From Megascapheus bottae (Eukaryota; Chordata; Mammalia; Rodentia; Geomyidae), in assembly GCA_024803745.1 (NCBI GenBank), contig JANJXV010000100.1, positions 2,666,001 through 2,730,000 of the forward strand: DNA of 64,000 nt. The letters run 5' to 3'. The notes below the pieces were generated by a model. The model saw nothing but the letters and a program-made list of their open reading frames with translations. It was not told the DNA's origin and did not search any database. This document shows positions 39,105 through 52,209 of the stretch, in pieces (within the stretch, counting starts at the first letter, position 1; the number at the start of each line of letters is the position of its first letter). Made by a program: the position numbers and the translations under genes.

Positions 39105-40382
39105 TGAATGCTACCCCTTAGCACTTTTATGCAAAGCTTAGGCCTGTGGCATTTTAAGCACAATTCAACGCTCTGTTTTTTGCTGCTTAATTAGAGGTAA
39201 AAATCTTATGGAATTTATTGCATGGCTGATTTTGAACTTGAATCCTCAGGTCTCAGCTTATCTTGAGTAGCTAGGATTACAGTACTTTTACAACCTGCAT
39301 GCTCATACACATCGCTTCTGATCCAAACACTCATTGTTCAATTTAACTAACAAGATGTGAGGAAAGATGATTGACTGTAATTTACTAGATGGGCTTCTAG
39401 TGAGTATATAATTCCACTTCCACTCTGAAGCCAGGGAAATGTTTCTGGTACATGTTTCAACTATCTCCCAAAGAGGAAATAATGTGTGAGTACGTTTGCT
39501 AGTATTTCAGATAGGAGATGGACTTTGGTGTTTGGAACCTGTTGGGCAGAGTGTATCAGCTGGGCTGTGATAAGAGAGATGATGTTTCAGACAGGAATAT
39601 TTTCATCCCAGACAGACTTAATCCAGATCCTTGGATTTCAGGCCTTGAGTAGATAGAATTACAAGTGTGAGCTTCCACCACCACCTGGTTCATTTTGGAA
39701 ACCTTAATTGCTTCTCATTTGTTCCTTTCCTTTTGTGGAAGATTGATCTAAGCTGGCTGATTGTGCATCACAATGAAGTGATTGGCCTCAGGAATTGCAA
39801 ATGTTTGTTTCAACAGCACGGAATGAATGAAGTTGATCTAAACCCAATAGTATTTTCCTTGTGATAAATAGGGAACTTACCTATATCATTTTTCCTTGCC
39901 TTTGCTTTCCCAAAGCAAGCAACATGTTTGTTAAAAACTATACTTCATGAGAATATTATAATTAAAATCTATCTTCTACACACTTCAGAATAGTCCTTGG
40001 ATTTATAAACTTATATTACAATATTAGGTAGAAGAATGGTGACTGTTAGTTTCATAACTATTTCATATGTTTTACTTTTAAGGCTCATTAACTCAAGAAG
40101 GGATTAAATACATTTAGATAATAGTAGAACATAGCTGCTGCTGATTTGATGTGTGTGCAGATGATACACAGATTTATTAGGATTGCTCAAAAGTTTTCTT
40201 CAAATTTTCAGTAGTAGACTGCTATGCTAACTGGAAGGTGGTAGTAATGATGCTGAAATTCTATGAATCAGCTATGAACCAGAATTTCAGGAGCGAGTAT
40301 TTGCTAGGGACTTAATTTCTAAGACGCATATCAAGAATATTGAACTATAACAGCAAATGATGGAGGACTCAGCGTCACGTTT
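39105..40382. other. Low-complexity-poor unique sequence without a visible gene
   Basis: AT-rich sequence right of the array. There is a worn B1-like remnant near 39230-39300 and another around 39630-39690. The longest open frame is 65 codons with no motif. Nothing else can be supported. Confidence 0.5.
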
Positions 40383-40850
40383 TGTTTGTTTTATGCAAGT
40401 CCTGGGACTTGAACCCAGGGCCTGGGAACTGTCCATAAATGTATTTTTTTTTGCTTCAGGCTAGTGTTCTACCACTTGATCCACAGCTCCACTTCCAGAT
40501 TTTTGGTAATGAACTGTAAATCAGAATATCATGCAATTTGTTTGGGCTGGATTCAAACCTGATTCTGTGTAGATAGGATTCCAAGTGTGAGCGCACAGAG
40601 CCTGGCTAGTATCATTCATCATTCAAGTCATGGGACTGTAATTCTGCACCTGGGTCTTGTCACTGAGCTTTTCAGCTCAAGATTGCTGCCCTATCCCTTG
40701 AGCCATAGGGCCACTTCTGGGTTTCTGGTGGTTAATTGGAGATAAGAGTCACATGGACTTCAGTGCCCAGGCTGACTTTGAACTGCTATCCTTGGATCCC
40801 AGCCTCTTGAGTAGCTACATTTACAAGTGTGAGCCACCATACCGGGCTAA
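40383..40850 (-). repeat. Two antisense SINEs (ID-like and B1-like)
   Basis: About 40383-40605 and 40615-40850 both show 'gggacttgaacccagggcc'-type and 'gagtagctacatttacaagtgtgagcc'-type antisense signatures, with 10-20% visible mismatch to other copies. Confidence 0.8.
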
Positions 40851-42555
40851 ATTATTTTTTAAGTTAATTTTTTTTGTTAAGTCAATATATAGTTGGCATA
40901 TGGTTACATAAATAATGAACACATTTATTAAGAAAATTGTTATCCCCTCCCTCATTTTTCTCTGTTTTCCTACCCTCAGCCCCCTCTCCAACTAGATTGT
41001 TCAGTTCATTTCCGTTTAGTGTCTTCCAAATATCACTGTTCAATTGGTTCACCCTTTTTCCTTTGTTTTTTTTTTACCATTTTATTATACCCTCTCCATT
41101 CCCCAAATCACATAAACCTATGTACAAGACACAGGGTACCCGAATTCAACACAGTGACTACAGAGAATAAAACTAGAGGGAAAAGAAGAAAAGAGGTAAA
41201 AAGCAAAGAAAATGAAAGAACATCATACAGTACCTTAGAAGCAACAACACTGAAAAAACAAAACATAAAACCTTGGGCTAAAAATGTAGCTTGCCTAGCA
41301 TGTATGAAACCCTGGATTCCATTCCTCAGCACCACATAAACAAAAACTGGAAGTGCCACTGTGACTCAGCTGGTAGATTTCTAACGTTCAGCACAGAGTG
41401 TCTCCAAGTGACAAAAATCTGTCACATTTAAGTCAGGCTTCAGAACTTTGCTAGGAACCAGTTACGTGATTTGGAAGAAAGTCCAATTTTCAAAAAATCA
41501 CTAGCCAGGCGCTGGGGGGTCATAATTGTCATTCTACTAGCCAGGGAGAAGGTGATTCAAAGCCTTTGCAAGCAAAAAAACGAAAACAAAAAAAAACTGT
41601 AAGATTCTTCTCTCCACTTATCCACCCAAAAACTAAGTGGAGTTGTGGCTAAAACTGGTACAGTATTATCCTTGAGGAAAAAGAACTAAGAGACCTTGCC
41701 CAGGTCCAAAGGTCAAGATCCCCACCAAGAAAGAAAAAAAAAGGAGTCCAAATAACTTAGTTTCAAAATTATATCTGGATATCTTAGTAGATTTTTCTGA
41801 TCTTTCCTCATTCATCTCATGGAACCACATAATCTTGATCCTGATCTGACTAAGAGCCTGCATTGTGCTTAATAAATTCATTCCACATATTCCAGTAGAA
41901 TCTGGACAGCTAACAGCCACTTACCAATGCTTTATTCTACGTTTAGGCCAGTATGTCTTCATACCATCTACACAGTCAGCTATATCATCTTTCCAGAAGT
42001 AGCCTTGTGTGTAGAACACTCAGAACTAAAATAATTGCATAAAGATGTAATAAAACCCCTTGATTCATTAAGAAAATTTCTGTACCACTTAGAGCAAGTA
42101 CATTAGTGGTATTAACCTCTAGCCTCTTTTTTTAAAGAAATTTATTAACATTGAATTTTACATCATATTTCAAATGTCATGTTTAACCAACAGGTATTCA
42201 AGAAGGCCATCGCTATACAATCACTGGCACATAAATTTTAGAATATAGTAAAAATTAAGCTGAGTCTTGGTATGTCATAGATACAGATTAATCTATAATA
42301 AAACACATGTCTAGAGAGTGTATAGTCTATCCTATATTTTTATGTCTATGTAGTTATGTTTATATCTCCAAAATTATGTCCAGAACTTTGGGTATCAACT
42401 ATTCAATCATTGCTCTACTACTGTTTGAAACTAATATCCATATATTAAGGATACCATGTACCTTTTGTTCCTTGGTCTTGACTTATCTCACTCAACAGGA
42501 TTCACTTTAATTTCATCCACCACCCCAAAAATGCCATTATTAGTTTTTTCTGTGC
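40851..42555. other. Old LINE/SINE remnants, no gene
   Basis: About 40855-41110 and 42330-42555 look like the 3' ends of old L1 families (T-rich start, C-rich run; then 'cttatctcactcaacaggattcac'-type text split by mismatches) on the minus strand. A sense ID-like SINE lies at about 41255-41390, and a weak B1-like piece at about 41500-41600. Short open frames in between carry no motif. Confidence 0.5.
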
Positions 42556-43118
42556 AGATCTTTTTTTATGTATTTATTTTTATTGTAATTTATAGAAAGG
42601 TTACATTATATTCACCAGATAGAAGGTGCATTACTTCTCAAACTTTGATACCCCATGTAATGATATGGTCCCCATTTCCCTTCCCCTACCCCCACTCATG
42701 TTCATTTGCCCCCTTCCCTATCCAATTTCAAATAACCAATTAGGCACATATGAAACATATCAGAAAACAAGGTGAAATATTGTAACAATATGATATAACG
42801 AAAGGATAGCAAAAGAGATAAGAGATCATATAGTTCATTAAGGACAACAATCACTCATTATATGAGTTTTGTTTCTTCATCTTGGAGGTCCTTACATTTA
42901 GTGTCATACTATTTGTCACGATGTCTCTAGAGTTTGTTCTATTGTAAATCTCTGGTAGCAGAGCCCAAGGTTTCTACTGAATTTGACAAATGAGGGAGAC
43001 TCTTGGGCCTATGTTCCTTTCAGTTTGGCTTACTTCACTTAATATGATTATTTTCCTTTTCATCCACTTCCCCGAGAATGCCATTTTTTTATCTTGTGGG
43101 TTGGCTATATATCATTCC

Positions 43119-43166
<48 letters not shown>

Positions 43167-43225
43167 CGTGTATCACATTTTTTGTAGTAGGGCATCTGGT
43201 TGTTTCCATCATCCAGCCTCATTTT
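42556..43225 (-). mobile_element. Older LINE-1 3' end, antisense
   Basis: The poly-T start and 3' UTR match 9216-9600 at lower identity ('gaaaggttacattatattcaccagatagaaggtgcatta' region), followed by the end of ORF2. The last part contains a TG microsatellite inside the sequence that normally reads 'ttccattgtgtatatg', so the repeat grew within the L1. Confidence 0.75.
43121..43171. repeat. (TG)n microsatellite
   Basis: Over 20 TG units with a few TGCG interruptions at the right end, grown from the TGTGTA of the L1 ORF2 end. Confidence 0.95.
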
Positions 43226-43234
43226 CTACAGATA

Positions 43235-44385
43235 TTTTCATAGTCTCTTTTTTATTTTCAGGGTAATGTATAGAGGGGTTACGATTACATTTACAGGTAG
43301 TGGACTGCATCACTTCTCACACATTTATTCCACTCCACATGTTTTTGTCCCCAGTTCCCTCTCCCCTCCCCTTCCCAATCATCTTGTTTCCCCCCTTCCC
43401 TTTCCTATTTGACATAAACAAATAAACATATATACAATATGCCAGGGAAAAAATCAGAAACAGTAACAATCTGACATTAACCAAAGGGCAAAATAAGAGA
43501 TGAGAAGTAACATAGTAGATTAAGGACAAAAATCACACAAGATTAAGAGCAACGATGACACAAGATATAGCTCTTGTTCCCATATCCTAGAGATCCTTTC
43601 ATTTAGTCTCATCCTGTATTACCTTATATACCTAGGTTTTTGAGTTATTGTAATCCTCTGCTAGGAGAGTCCTAGATGTGAACTAATTATTACAAATGAG
43701 GGAAACCATTGAGCTTATGTTTCTTTGGGTCTGGCTTGCTTCACTTAATATGAATTTTTCCAAGTCTTTCCATTTCCTTACAAATGGGGCGATGTCATTC
43801 CTTCTGATGGCAGCAGAGCATTCCATTGTGTATAAGTACCACATCTTCTTGATTCAGTCATCTACTGAGTGGCATCTGGGTTGGTTTCATATCTTTGCTA
43901 TGGCAAATAGTGCTGCAATGAGCATCATTGTGCTAGTGGCTTTAGTATGCCCTTTTTTCTGGACAATTGGGTAGATGCCAAGTAGTGCACTTGCTGGATC
44001 ATAGGGGAGCTCTATGTTCAGTCTTTTGAGGAACCACCACACTGCTTTCCCTAGTGGTTTAACGAGTTTACACTCACACCAACAGTGTAGGTGTGATCCC
44101 CCCTGGTCACTTCCCCACCAGTATCTCTTATTAGATTTTTTGATAATGGCCATTCTGACTGGAGTCAGGTGGAATCTCAAAGTTGTTTTGATTTTCATTT
44201 CCCTTATTGCTAGAGATATGGAGCATTTGTTCATGTGTCTAAAGCCTATTTTAATTTTTTCTTCAGAGAATACTCTTTTAAGTCTTTAGCCCACCTTTTA
44301 ATAGGATGGTTGTTTCTTTGAAGATTTGTTTGGGAGAGATTCATTTTTTTCAGCTATAGATATATTTTAGATAACTACATATATT
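43235..44385 (-). mobile_element. Second older LINE-1 3' part, antisense
   Basis: The 3' UTR (43235-43690) and ORF2 C-terminal sequence (43695-44385), including a 115-codon open piece at 44234-43887. It is clearly more diverged from the array L1 than copies A-E are from each other, so it is an older insertion. Confidence 0.8.
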
Positions 44386-44399
44386 TTTGTAGAATAAAG

Positions 44400-44745
44400 A
44401 ATGGAAGCCATCATGCTGGCTCACAACTTAATTTCAGCTGCTTAGGAGGCTCAGGGCTTAGGATCACAGGTCAAAGGCAACCAGGGCCCCACAATGTGTG
44501 AGATCAAACTCTGTGAACATACAATGACTGTAAGAGGAATCTCACTGCCTGGGAATGTAGCCTAATGGTAGAGTGCTCACCTAGAATGCATGAAGACCTA
44601 GGTTCTATGCACCGGTACCGCATACTCAGAAAAAAGCTAGAAGTGGCGATGTGTCTCAAGAGGCAGAGCACTCACCTTGGGCAAGCGAGTCCAATGAAAA
44701 TGTCTAGGCCCTGAGTCCAAGCCCTAGGACTGGCAAAAGGGAAAA
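44400..44745 (+). repeat. B1-like plus ID-like SINEs, sense
   Basis: About 44405-44540 shows 'gctggctcacaact...cagctgcttaggaggctcag', a B1-like head. About 44550-44745 shows the ID-like body 'gcctaatggtagagtgctcacc' region and tail 'caagccctaggactggcaaa'. Confidence 0.8.
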
Positions 44746-44785
44746 AAAAGAGCAATCTTACTTAAGTAACAAGGAATGTACCCTA

Positions 44786-44812
44786 TATTTATTTATTTAT
44801 TTATTTATTTTT
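44786..44812. repeat. (TTTA)n short repeat
   Basis: Six or seven TTTA units followed by a T run. Confidence 0.9.
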
Positions 44813-45026
44813 TTGGTTTAAACACTAATATATATTTATATGAGATGAATCATTCCACCTAAAAACAAAAAATTCCTTTTAGTTTACTTTTCATACATTT
44901 TTCATTGACAAAATTGTGGTATACATGTGTGTGAATATTTACATATGCATATATGTACATTATATATACATATATATACAGCTCTAGGCAATCAAAATAT
45001 CTGGGTACTTTTTCAGTGACAATAAT

Positions 45027-46205
45027 ATGATTTTTTCTAAGTCTTTCCATTTCCTAACAAATGGGGCGATGTCATTCTTTCTGACAGCAGCATAGAATTC
45101 CATTGTGTACAAATACCACAACTTGTTGATCCACTCATCAACTAGTTTGGTTCCATATCTTTGGTATGGTGAATAGAGCTGCAATGAACATGGTTGTGCT
45201 AGTGGGTTTAGTATGTCCTTGTTTCTGGGTGGTTGGGTAAATGCCAAGTAGTGGAATTGCTGGGTCATAGGGGAGTTCTATGTTTAGCCTTTTGAGGCAC
45301 TGCCACACTGCTTTCCACAGTGGTTGAAGGAGTTTGCACTCCCACCAACAGTGTAGTATTGATCCCTCCTGGCCTAATCCCCTCCAGCATCTGTTGTCAT
45401 TCGTTTTCCTGATCCTGGTCATTCTAGCTGAGGCAATCCAAAATTTCATATGGAGGAATTTCAATTCCAAACTTTAGACTCTATTACAGAGCTATAATTC
45501 TCAAAACAGCTTGGTACTGGCACAAGAACAGGCCTGAAGACCAATGAATAGAACTGAGGACCCAGATATTAAACCACAGACTATGGCCACCTAATCTTTG
45601 ACAAGGGAGCCAAAAAAATAGAATGGAAGAAAGACAGCCTCTTCAACAAGTTGTGCTGGCAGAACTGGTTAAGCACCAGCAGAAAACTAAAGTTGGGTCC
45701 TTCTTTGTCACCTTGCACTAGAATTAACTCCAAATGGATCAACGATCTGGAGGTAAAACTGACACACTGAAAAGTTTACAGGAAGGAATAGGAGATACAC
45801 TAGGCCTCCTTGGCACAGGTCAAAACTTTCTTAATAAGGACCAAGAATCACAACAAATCAGAGAAAGGCTGGATAAGTGGGACTGCAGTAAACTGCAGAG
45901 TTTTTGTATGGCAAAGGACATAGCTAGTAAACTAATCAGGAAGCCTACAGAGTGGGAAAAGATTTTCACCAACCAATCAACGGACAAAGGCCTCATGTCT
46001 AAAATATATCAACAACTCAAAAAATTGAATCACTCCAAAACTAACCTCCAAAGTAACAACCATCTCATTAAAAAATGGGGCAAAGACTTAAAGAGAGTCT
46101 TCTCTGAAGAAGAAACAAAAATGGCCTATAGACACATGAGGAAATGGTCAACATCTCTGGTCATAAAAGAAATGCAAATCAAAACAACTCTAAAATTGTA
46201 CCCTA
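45027..46205 (-). mobile_element. Twin-primed (5'-inverted) LINE-1, minus strand
   Basis: Bases 45027-45428 carry the ORF2 C-terminus on the minus strand. From 45433 to 46200 the ORF2 stretch just upstream is on the plus strand, with an open frame at 45734-46200 ([25 protein letters not shown]). The inverted part ends (L1 coordinates) about 20 nt before the sense part begins, so almost no element sequence is lost at the junction, as twin priming predicts. The 3' UTR and poly-A tail are absent at 45027. Confidence 0.85.
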
Positions 46206-47460
46206 TAGTTATAAAGACTGAAAAATTCATTAAGAAATTAGAAAATATGTATAAAGTGCATAATTTCTTTTGTGTGTTGGCACTGGGTCTTCAACTGAGT
46301 GCTTCAGCTCTATCCCTGACCTTTTTTGCTCAAGGCTAGCACTCTACCAATGCAGCCCCAAATCAACTATCTTCAGTTGAGATATAAGAGATGAATATTT
46401 CAGGGTGCTTCATGAAAAACATTTTTATAAATTGAAACTTTCAACACAGTCTTATTTTAGAATGAATGTTGAGATGGGAAGAGCCAGAAAAAGTGAAATG
46501 TTTCCTGATCCCCATAGAGAAGAGACTCAGCAGAACCACTGTGGTCTGCAGGCTTCTTTGTGAGTTTTGTTTGCTTGTTTGATTTTTGTCAATTGTGGGG
46601 CTTGAACTCTGGGCCTGGGCACTGTCCCTGAGCTCTTCAGCTCAAGGCTAGTGCTTTAATCTGTGAGCCACAGTGCCACTTCTGGTTTTTCTGGCAGTTA
46701 ACTGGGTACTTTGGCTGGCTTTAAACTCTGATTCTTAGATCTTAGCCTCCTGAGTAGCTAAGATTATAGGTGTGAGGTACCATCACCAGGCTGCTGCTCT
46801 GTTACTATGCAGGTTCTGGATCAAGAACTTCAAGTTCTTACCTCAATTTTTTCTTCTCTTGCCTGATACTCTGCCATTTGAACGAAGCCCCAGTTCCTGG
46901 TCTTTGTTGATTAATGAGAGATATTATGATTTTCTAATATTCAGAGCAATGATTATAAAACCCAGCATTTTACTTACTTGAATAAATTAAGAGACAGGAC
47001 CTAGTGAGATGGAAAACAAAATTTTTTTTCAAGTTGCTATCTTGTTCTAATGCATAAGTCTGGCTATTTTGCTTACACACAAATATGTATTTTACCAGTT
47101 TCTACTCTATTTTTGCTTAGCTTAAAACCACCACTGCCATTTCATAGATTTTGTTGTTGTTGTTGGCGGTGCTTGAACTCTGTGCCTGGGCTGTTCCTCA
47201 GATCTTCAGTTCAATGCCAGTGCTCTACTACTTTTGATTTGGCCAGTCCTGGGTTAACTCAGGGACTGAGCACTGTCCTTATATTTTCTCAAAGCTAGGG
47301 CTCTACCACTTCAGCCTCGGCACCACTTCCAGCATTTTTCTATGTATGTGGTATTGAGGAATTGAACCCAGGTCTTCGTGCATGCTAGGCAAGCACTCTA
47401 CCACTAGGCCAAACTCCCAGCCCAAAATTATTCATCATTACCATTAGCTATCTTCTTTTT
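46206..47460. repeat. SINE-rich intergenic DNA
   Basis: Antisense SINEs lie at about 46265-46375 (partial), 46595-46800, 47155-47260 and 47235-47430. The rest is AT-rich without a supported gene. Confidence 0.7.
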
Positions 47461-47698
47461 TTATTATTGATTTGTCATGGTGCTTGCACTTTGGGCCTGG
47501 ACACTGTCCCTGAGCTCTCCAGCTCAAGGCTAGCGCTCTTCCTCTACAGCTCCATTTTTGGTTTCTGGTAGTTAATTGGTGATGTAAGTCTCACAAACAT
47601 ACTTGTTCAGGCTGGCTTTGGGCTTTGAACCAAGATCCTCCAATCTCAGCCTCCATAGTAGCTAGAATTACATGCTTCAGCCAGCAGTGCCTGACTGT
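47461..47698 (-). repeat. Antisense B1-like SINE beside the TC repeat
   Basis: The usual 'gcctggacactgtccctgagctc' and 'ctcagcctccatagtagctag' antisense signatures, each with mismatches. Confidence 0.8.
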
Positions 47699-47854
47699 TT
47701 GATGTCTCTGTCTCTGTCTCTCTGTCTCTGTCTGTCTCTGTCTGTCTGCCTGTCTGTCTGTCTCTCTCTCTGTCTCTCTCTCTGTCTCTCTGTCTCTCTC
47801 TCTGTCTCTCTCTGTCTCTCTCTCTGTCTCTCTCTCTGTCTCTCTCTCTGTCTC

Positions 47855-47910
<56 letters not shown>
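47699..47910. repeat. (TCTG/TC)n compound microsatellite, about 210 bp
   Basis: Regular alternation of TCTG and TCTC units that becomes pure (TC)n at 47864-47908. Any open frame across it (Leu/Ser/Cys repeats) is an artefact of the repeat. Confidence 0.97.
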
Positions 47911-47912
<2 letters not shown>

Positions 47913-48915
47913 GGTTGTGAGACTTTAATTGTGCACCTGGGCAGTGTCCCTGGGCCCTTCAGCTCAAGGCTACAACCTTAAACACCTTGAGCCACAGTGT
48001 CACTTCTGCTTTTCTGGTGCTTAAGTGGAAGTAACAGTTTCATGGACTTTAGTGTCTGGCCTGCCTTTGAACTGTGATCCTCAGAACCCAACCTTCTGAG
48101 ATCATTTCCAGCTTTTTTTTTTTTGGTGTAAGTGGTACAGAGTAATTGAACACAGGGCTTTGTGCATACTAGGAAAGCAAACTACCACTAGTGTGCACTC
48201 CAGCCTTAGATAAGGGCTTTCTTTTTCGTTTTCTTTGTTTCACTCATGGGGCTTGAACTCTGGGCCTGGATGTTTACCTTAAGCTCTTCAGCTCAAGGCA
48301 AGAGCTCTACCACTTGAGGCACATTGTCATTTTGAATTTTCTGGATTATTTGGAAATAAGATTCTCACAGATTTTTATGCCTGGGCCGTCTTTGAACCTC
48401 GATCCTCCAGGGTAGCTAGGGTTACCAGGGTGAGCCACCAGTCACGGGCATTAAATTATTATTTTTTGCATGTCCTATGGCTTCAACTCATGGCCAGAGC
48501 ACTGTCCTAGGGCTTGCTCAAGGATAGCACTTTACTTCAGCCAGCCAACTCCCGGTCCAAATAGGCCACTCTTGAAGCTAGAATTACAGAGATCTGCCAT
48601 AATACTGGCATGTCGTTATCTAAGTATATAATTTTTCTTCTATTTTTGATGGCTTTTCCTTAGTGGACATATTTCCTACATATTTTATGGAAAACTTCCT
48701 TCCCACTGGGGCCATAAGTTAAGCCTAGTGGAAGAGTTCTTGGCGAGCATGCATGAAGACCCAAGTTCAATTCCTCAGCACAACATAGATAAAAAAAGAT
48801 ACAAGTGGTGCTGTGGCACATGTGATAGAACTTGAGCCTTAAGAATAAACAAAAACAAAAACAAGGATCGTGCTCAGGTCCTGAGTCTAAGCACAGTACT
48901 GGCAAAAAAAATTCT
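47911..48915. repeat. Cluster of at least five SINE copies
   Basis: Antisense copies lie at about 47911-48110, 48120-48210, 48235-48450 and 48465-48560. A sense ID-like copy is at about 48715-48915 with an A-rich tail at 48905. The density suggests a long-tolerated insertion zone. Confidence 0.75.
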
Positions 48916-49689
48916 GCCCAAAGTAGACATTTAATCTTATTGTACTTTTCAAAAAATTTGTTGTCAAGGTGATATACAAAGAGATTGCTGTTACATATGT
49001 AATGAGTACATTTCTTGTAACACTGTTACCCCCTCCCCACTTTTCTCTTTCCCTTCCCCCCAAGTCATAAATTTCATTTACAACAAATATATATGTATTT
49101 TCATTCCTGAAAAAAATAGTTTAAAATGTGTTCAAATAAATGATGTAGGTTGATATATTTATCAAAATGGATTACTTGAACTCTAAAATAAACATTCGAG
49201 GTAATTTTTCTCATGAAATTGTAGTAATGCTATAAAACTAATAAAAAGAAATTTTAGTTATTAATTTCTTATGTTTTACCTTTAACATTATTACACTAAG
49301 CATACTGTTTATGGTATTAATACAGACATCATGAAATATGATTATGTAAAAAAATTAAATGATTCAAAATAGTAAGGTTGGGGGCCAGTAGTTTGGCTTG
49401 GTGGCACACACCCTGGACTGGCAAAAAACAAGTAGGGTTAGATAAAATAGATTTATTTCCAAATGTGTGGAAAATGGTATGATTTCTTGTTTGGCTAGTC
49501 CTGGGGCTTGAACTGAGGGACCAGGAACTGTCCTTGGCCACATTGGTTCAAGGGTGGCACTCTGACACCTGAGCCACAGTGCCCCATCTGCTTTTTCTGT
49601 GTATGCGGTGCCGAGGAATTGAATCAAGGTCTTCTTGTATACTAGGCGAGCACTCTACAACTAGGCCACATTCAAAGCCAAAGTAGATT
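48916..49689. other. Old L1 3' end and an antisense ID-like SINE
   Basis: About 48950-49080 resembles an old L1 3' UTR ('ttaccccctccccac'). About 49490-49680 is an antisense ID-like SINE. Between them is AT-rich sequence with no gene. Confidence 0.55.
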
Positions 49690-50620
49690 TTTGATGCAAT
49701 TGTGGAGTTTTAATTTTCTTAAAGATTTGTACAAAGCACAATGGATATATAAACAGACTTGAACTCACAGAACAGAGTCCCACATAATATTACAGTTACT
49801 CTGGCACTTCTCCCGATTGACAAAACACATTTATAGGCATCTGCTCTGTCCTTAAGCTTTGGTAGCTGACTTGTCTTTCCATGGAGGCGTGGCCTGGATT
49901 CCTGGTGATTCCATGCATTTCATAGTTCCCTGTATATCCAGTAAGATTGTCTTCTATGAGACCAGACCTGTCTGGTTTTTGCCCACCCAGGACCTATGTA
50001 TCTGAGGTCTCACATTCTAAGTGGACAATAAAACACAGTATAATAAGGACTGAAGAACTGCACACCATAATATTAACAATGAGAGTTTAATAGTTAGCAA
50101 AGTAAATACAATGAATACTTGACAAGAATCATGAGAGCAAGATAAAGAGATGTCTTTTTAGGAAGGGGACAAGGAAGCTCTAAATCCAGACTGGCCTCCA
50201 AGTTGCCTTCAGACAGTAATTCTACTTCAGAGTCCTCAGAAGGGTCTCCTTCCTCATGAGAAACAGAATGTCTTTCCTGAGTTAAGAGGGGGATGGATTC
50301 TGGTTTGTCGAATGGAGACTGAGTCTCTTTTAGTGAGATGGATGGGTCTGGATATTCTGTGAGGATGGATTCATTTTCCTCCAATGAATCCAGTATTGAG
50401 AGTACACTTGCTGCTTCCCATGGGGACATTTTCCATGAGCCCAGCGTGTGCCCCTTCAGCTTGCACAATAAGTGGAGTGTTACTCTGACTCAGATGGACT
50501 GACTCTGGGTGGAGTGTGAAAGGAAACGGAAGGAAATCTGGCTGCTCTTTTTCTTCCTCCATAGTATCTGCAGGTTCAACTGTGTCACACATGGGGTTCA
50601 GAGCAAAAGGTATATCCACA
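49690..50620 (-). pseudogene. Probable 3' part of the RalGDS-like pseudogene (acidic, Ser/Glu-rich)
   Basis: On the minus strand, two overlapping frames look like decayed coding sequence. 50619-50371 contains DTMEEEKEQPDFLP. 50468-50094 contains ILDSLEENES and DPSEDSEVELLSEG, then a stop followed by AT-rich sequence like a 3' UTR, with an ATTAAA-type signal near 49712. The change of frame between them implies a frameshift. I do not recognise this part by itself. It is linked to the RalGDS-like exons upstream only by position and strand. Confidence 0.4.
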
Positions 50621-51079
50621 GGACTCTAAACCTGTTTGGTAATTTCTACAGAAGGCCCATGCTTTCTGGAGTGCAGTGATGATTCTCAGTCTCCATCAGT
50701 CACCAGCTCCATTGGTGGGTTTTTCATCCGGAGTTCAGGATAAGCTCTTCCACGATGACCCAAACTTAAGAATGGAAATAGGTACAGAGTGGACAGAGTG
50801 GACTCTGCAAGTGGAAGTGTCACTCAACTTCCATGAGGATCTAATGGAGGAACCTGTAGAACTGGAGTTTGGACTTAACTCTGAGAAGGTGTAGGGTCTT
50901 TCTAATGAGTGCTTATTCCCGAGTCCTTTCAGAGTACAGACATTACCTGGCTGCCACCACCCATAAAGGGCATTTTGCCAAGCTCTGTAGAAGTAAGGGC
51001 CAACCAATATCTAGACCACATGGGCTTCCTACTCACAGGCTCTGAGGCACCCACACCAGGACTTCTACTTTTTCTTGGT

Positions 51080-51440
51080 CTTACTGGTTGCACATTCCTC
51101 CAGCTGGTCAAAAAGTATGTGTTTAGAAGAGCAGGTCCAAAGCCGGCATTTGGAGCCTCATATAGAGCTTGAGTTGTGTCAGGGTGTGGCAGTTCTTGAA
51201 CTCGTAGAAATCACAGGGGTAGAAGTGCATTCACATCGTGTAGATGGAACACATGATGCTGTGGGCACATTCGGTACAAGGAAAGTGAGAGCCTTCTCTC
51301 TCCATCCTGAGCCTTCTACCAAAGCCCCATTCTTGCAGGACTCTAATGCCGTGGCTGTCCTGCAGAGATGTGCACTTATGTGCTGGGAGGGGGGTAAGAG
51401 CCACTCGAGAACAGGATGACTTTTACACCCCACTTCCAGA
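51080..51440 (-). pseudogene. RalGDS-like exon, second half of the RasGEF N-terminal region
   Basis: On the minus strand, 51212-51123 reads DFYEFKNCHTLTQL and KLYMRLQMPALDLL before a stop. This aligns in register with the segment of RalGDS-family proteins that follows the RasGEF-N core (the DFWQPPDFPCLKQL and QLNMPGSDLE stretch, from memory). An in-frame TGA lies a few codons upstream (near 51230) and stops follow at 51123. RalGDS proteins are exchange factors for the small GTPases RalA and RalB. This copy is dead. Confidence 0.55.
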
Positions 51441-52209
51441 AGCTTCTGAGAGAGGCCTCTATGCATCTGTCCAAAGTAAACGCACCTTAAATTAACTAAG
51501 TAAATGCTATAAATAAATCAATAAGTGAATGCTCCAAATAAAGAACTAAATGCTCATTCCTCTAATCTTAGCCACCCAGCAGGCTGAGCTCTGAAGATCA
51601 CAGTGGAAAGCCAGTCTAGTCAGTAAAAGTCTAAAGGCACTTGTCTTCAATTAGGCAGCAAAAAGCCAGAACTTGACCTATGACTCAAATGGTACAGTGC
51701 TAATTTTTGAACACCAAAGGAATGGCATTTAGACCTGGGTTCAGGTTCAAGTGGCAGCACTGGACCACACACCAAAATGTAAATGCTTCCAGGTTCTAAC
51801 AGGCAAAGCTATCGCAATCCCTCCCTGATGGCTCAAAAGTGATTCAGCCCCCAGCTTTTCCTCTGACTCCAGTATTTCACAGGCCTTCGCCATTAGTACT
51901 GACACCTCATTTCTTAGTGGGCAATGGGATTTCCTAGGATGTCACCTAGGTGAGGGCTGCAGTTGGGAGCCACTTACTCATGCCTGAAATCCAACTTCTC
52001 AGTAAGCACACTGTTGAGACTCCAGTAGCTTGTGAGGGAAATGAAATGGCATGGTGTCCCAGTCATAATAAAGTAGTTTGTGCACTTGTATCATGCTTAG
52101 CTCCCCTGTGAACACCGCAGTGAACCAAACAGGCTCAGAGAGGAGCCAAGTATTCCAAGACCTGGCCAGGAGGGGTGATCAAACCTGGGTTTGGAGGGGG
52201 AACACTCAC
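51441..52209 (-). other. Intron-like stretch of the RalGDS-like pseudogene
   Basis: Lies between the two recognisable exons. A sense B1-like plus ID-like SINE is at about 51555-51780. A degenerate SINE head sits at about 51960-52010. No further exon was recognised. Confidence 0.45.

Noticed and set aside
47672..47920. 82-codon open frame rich in Leu, Ser and Cys
   Set aside because: It is the translation of the TCTG/TC microsatellite.
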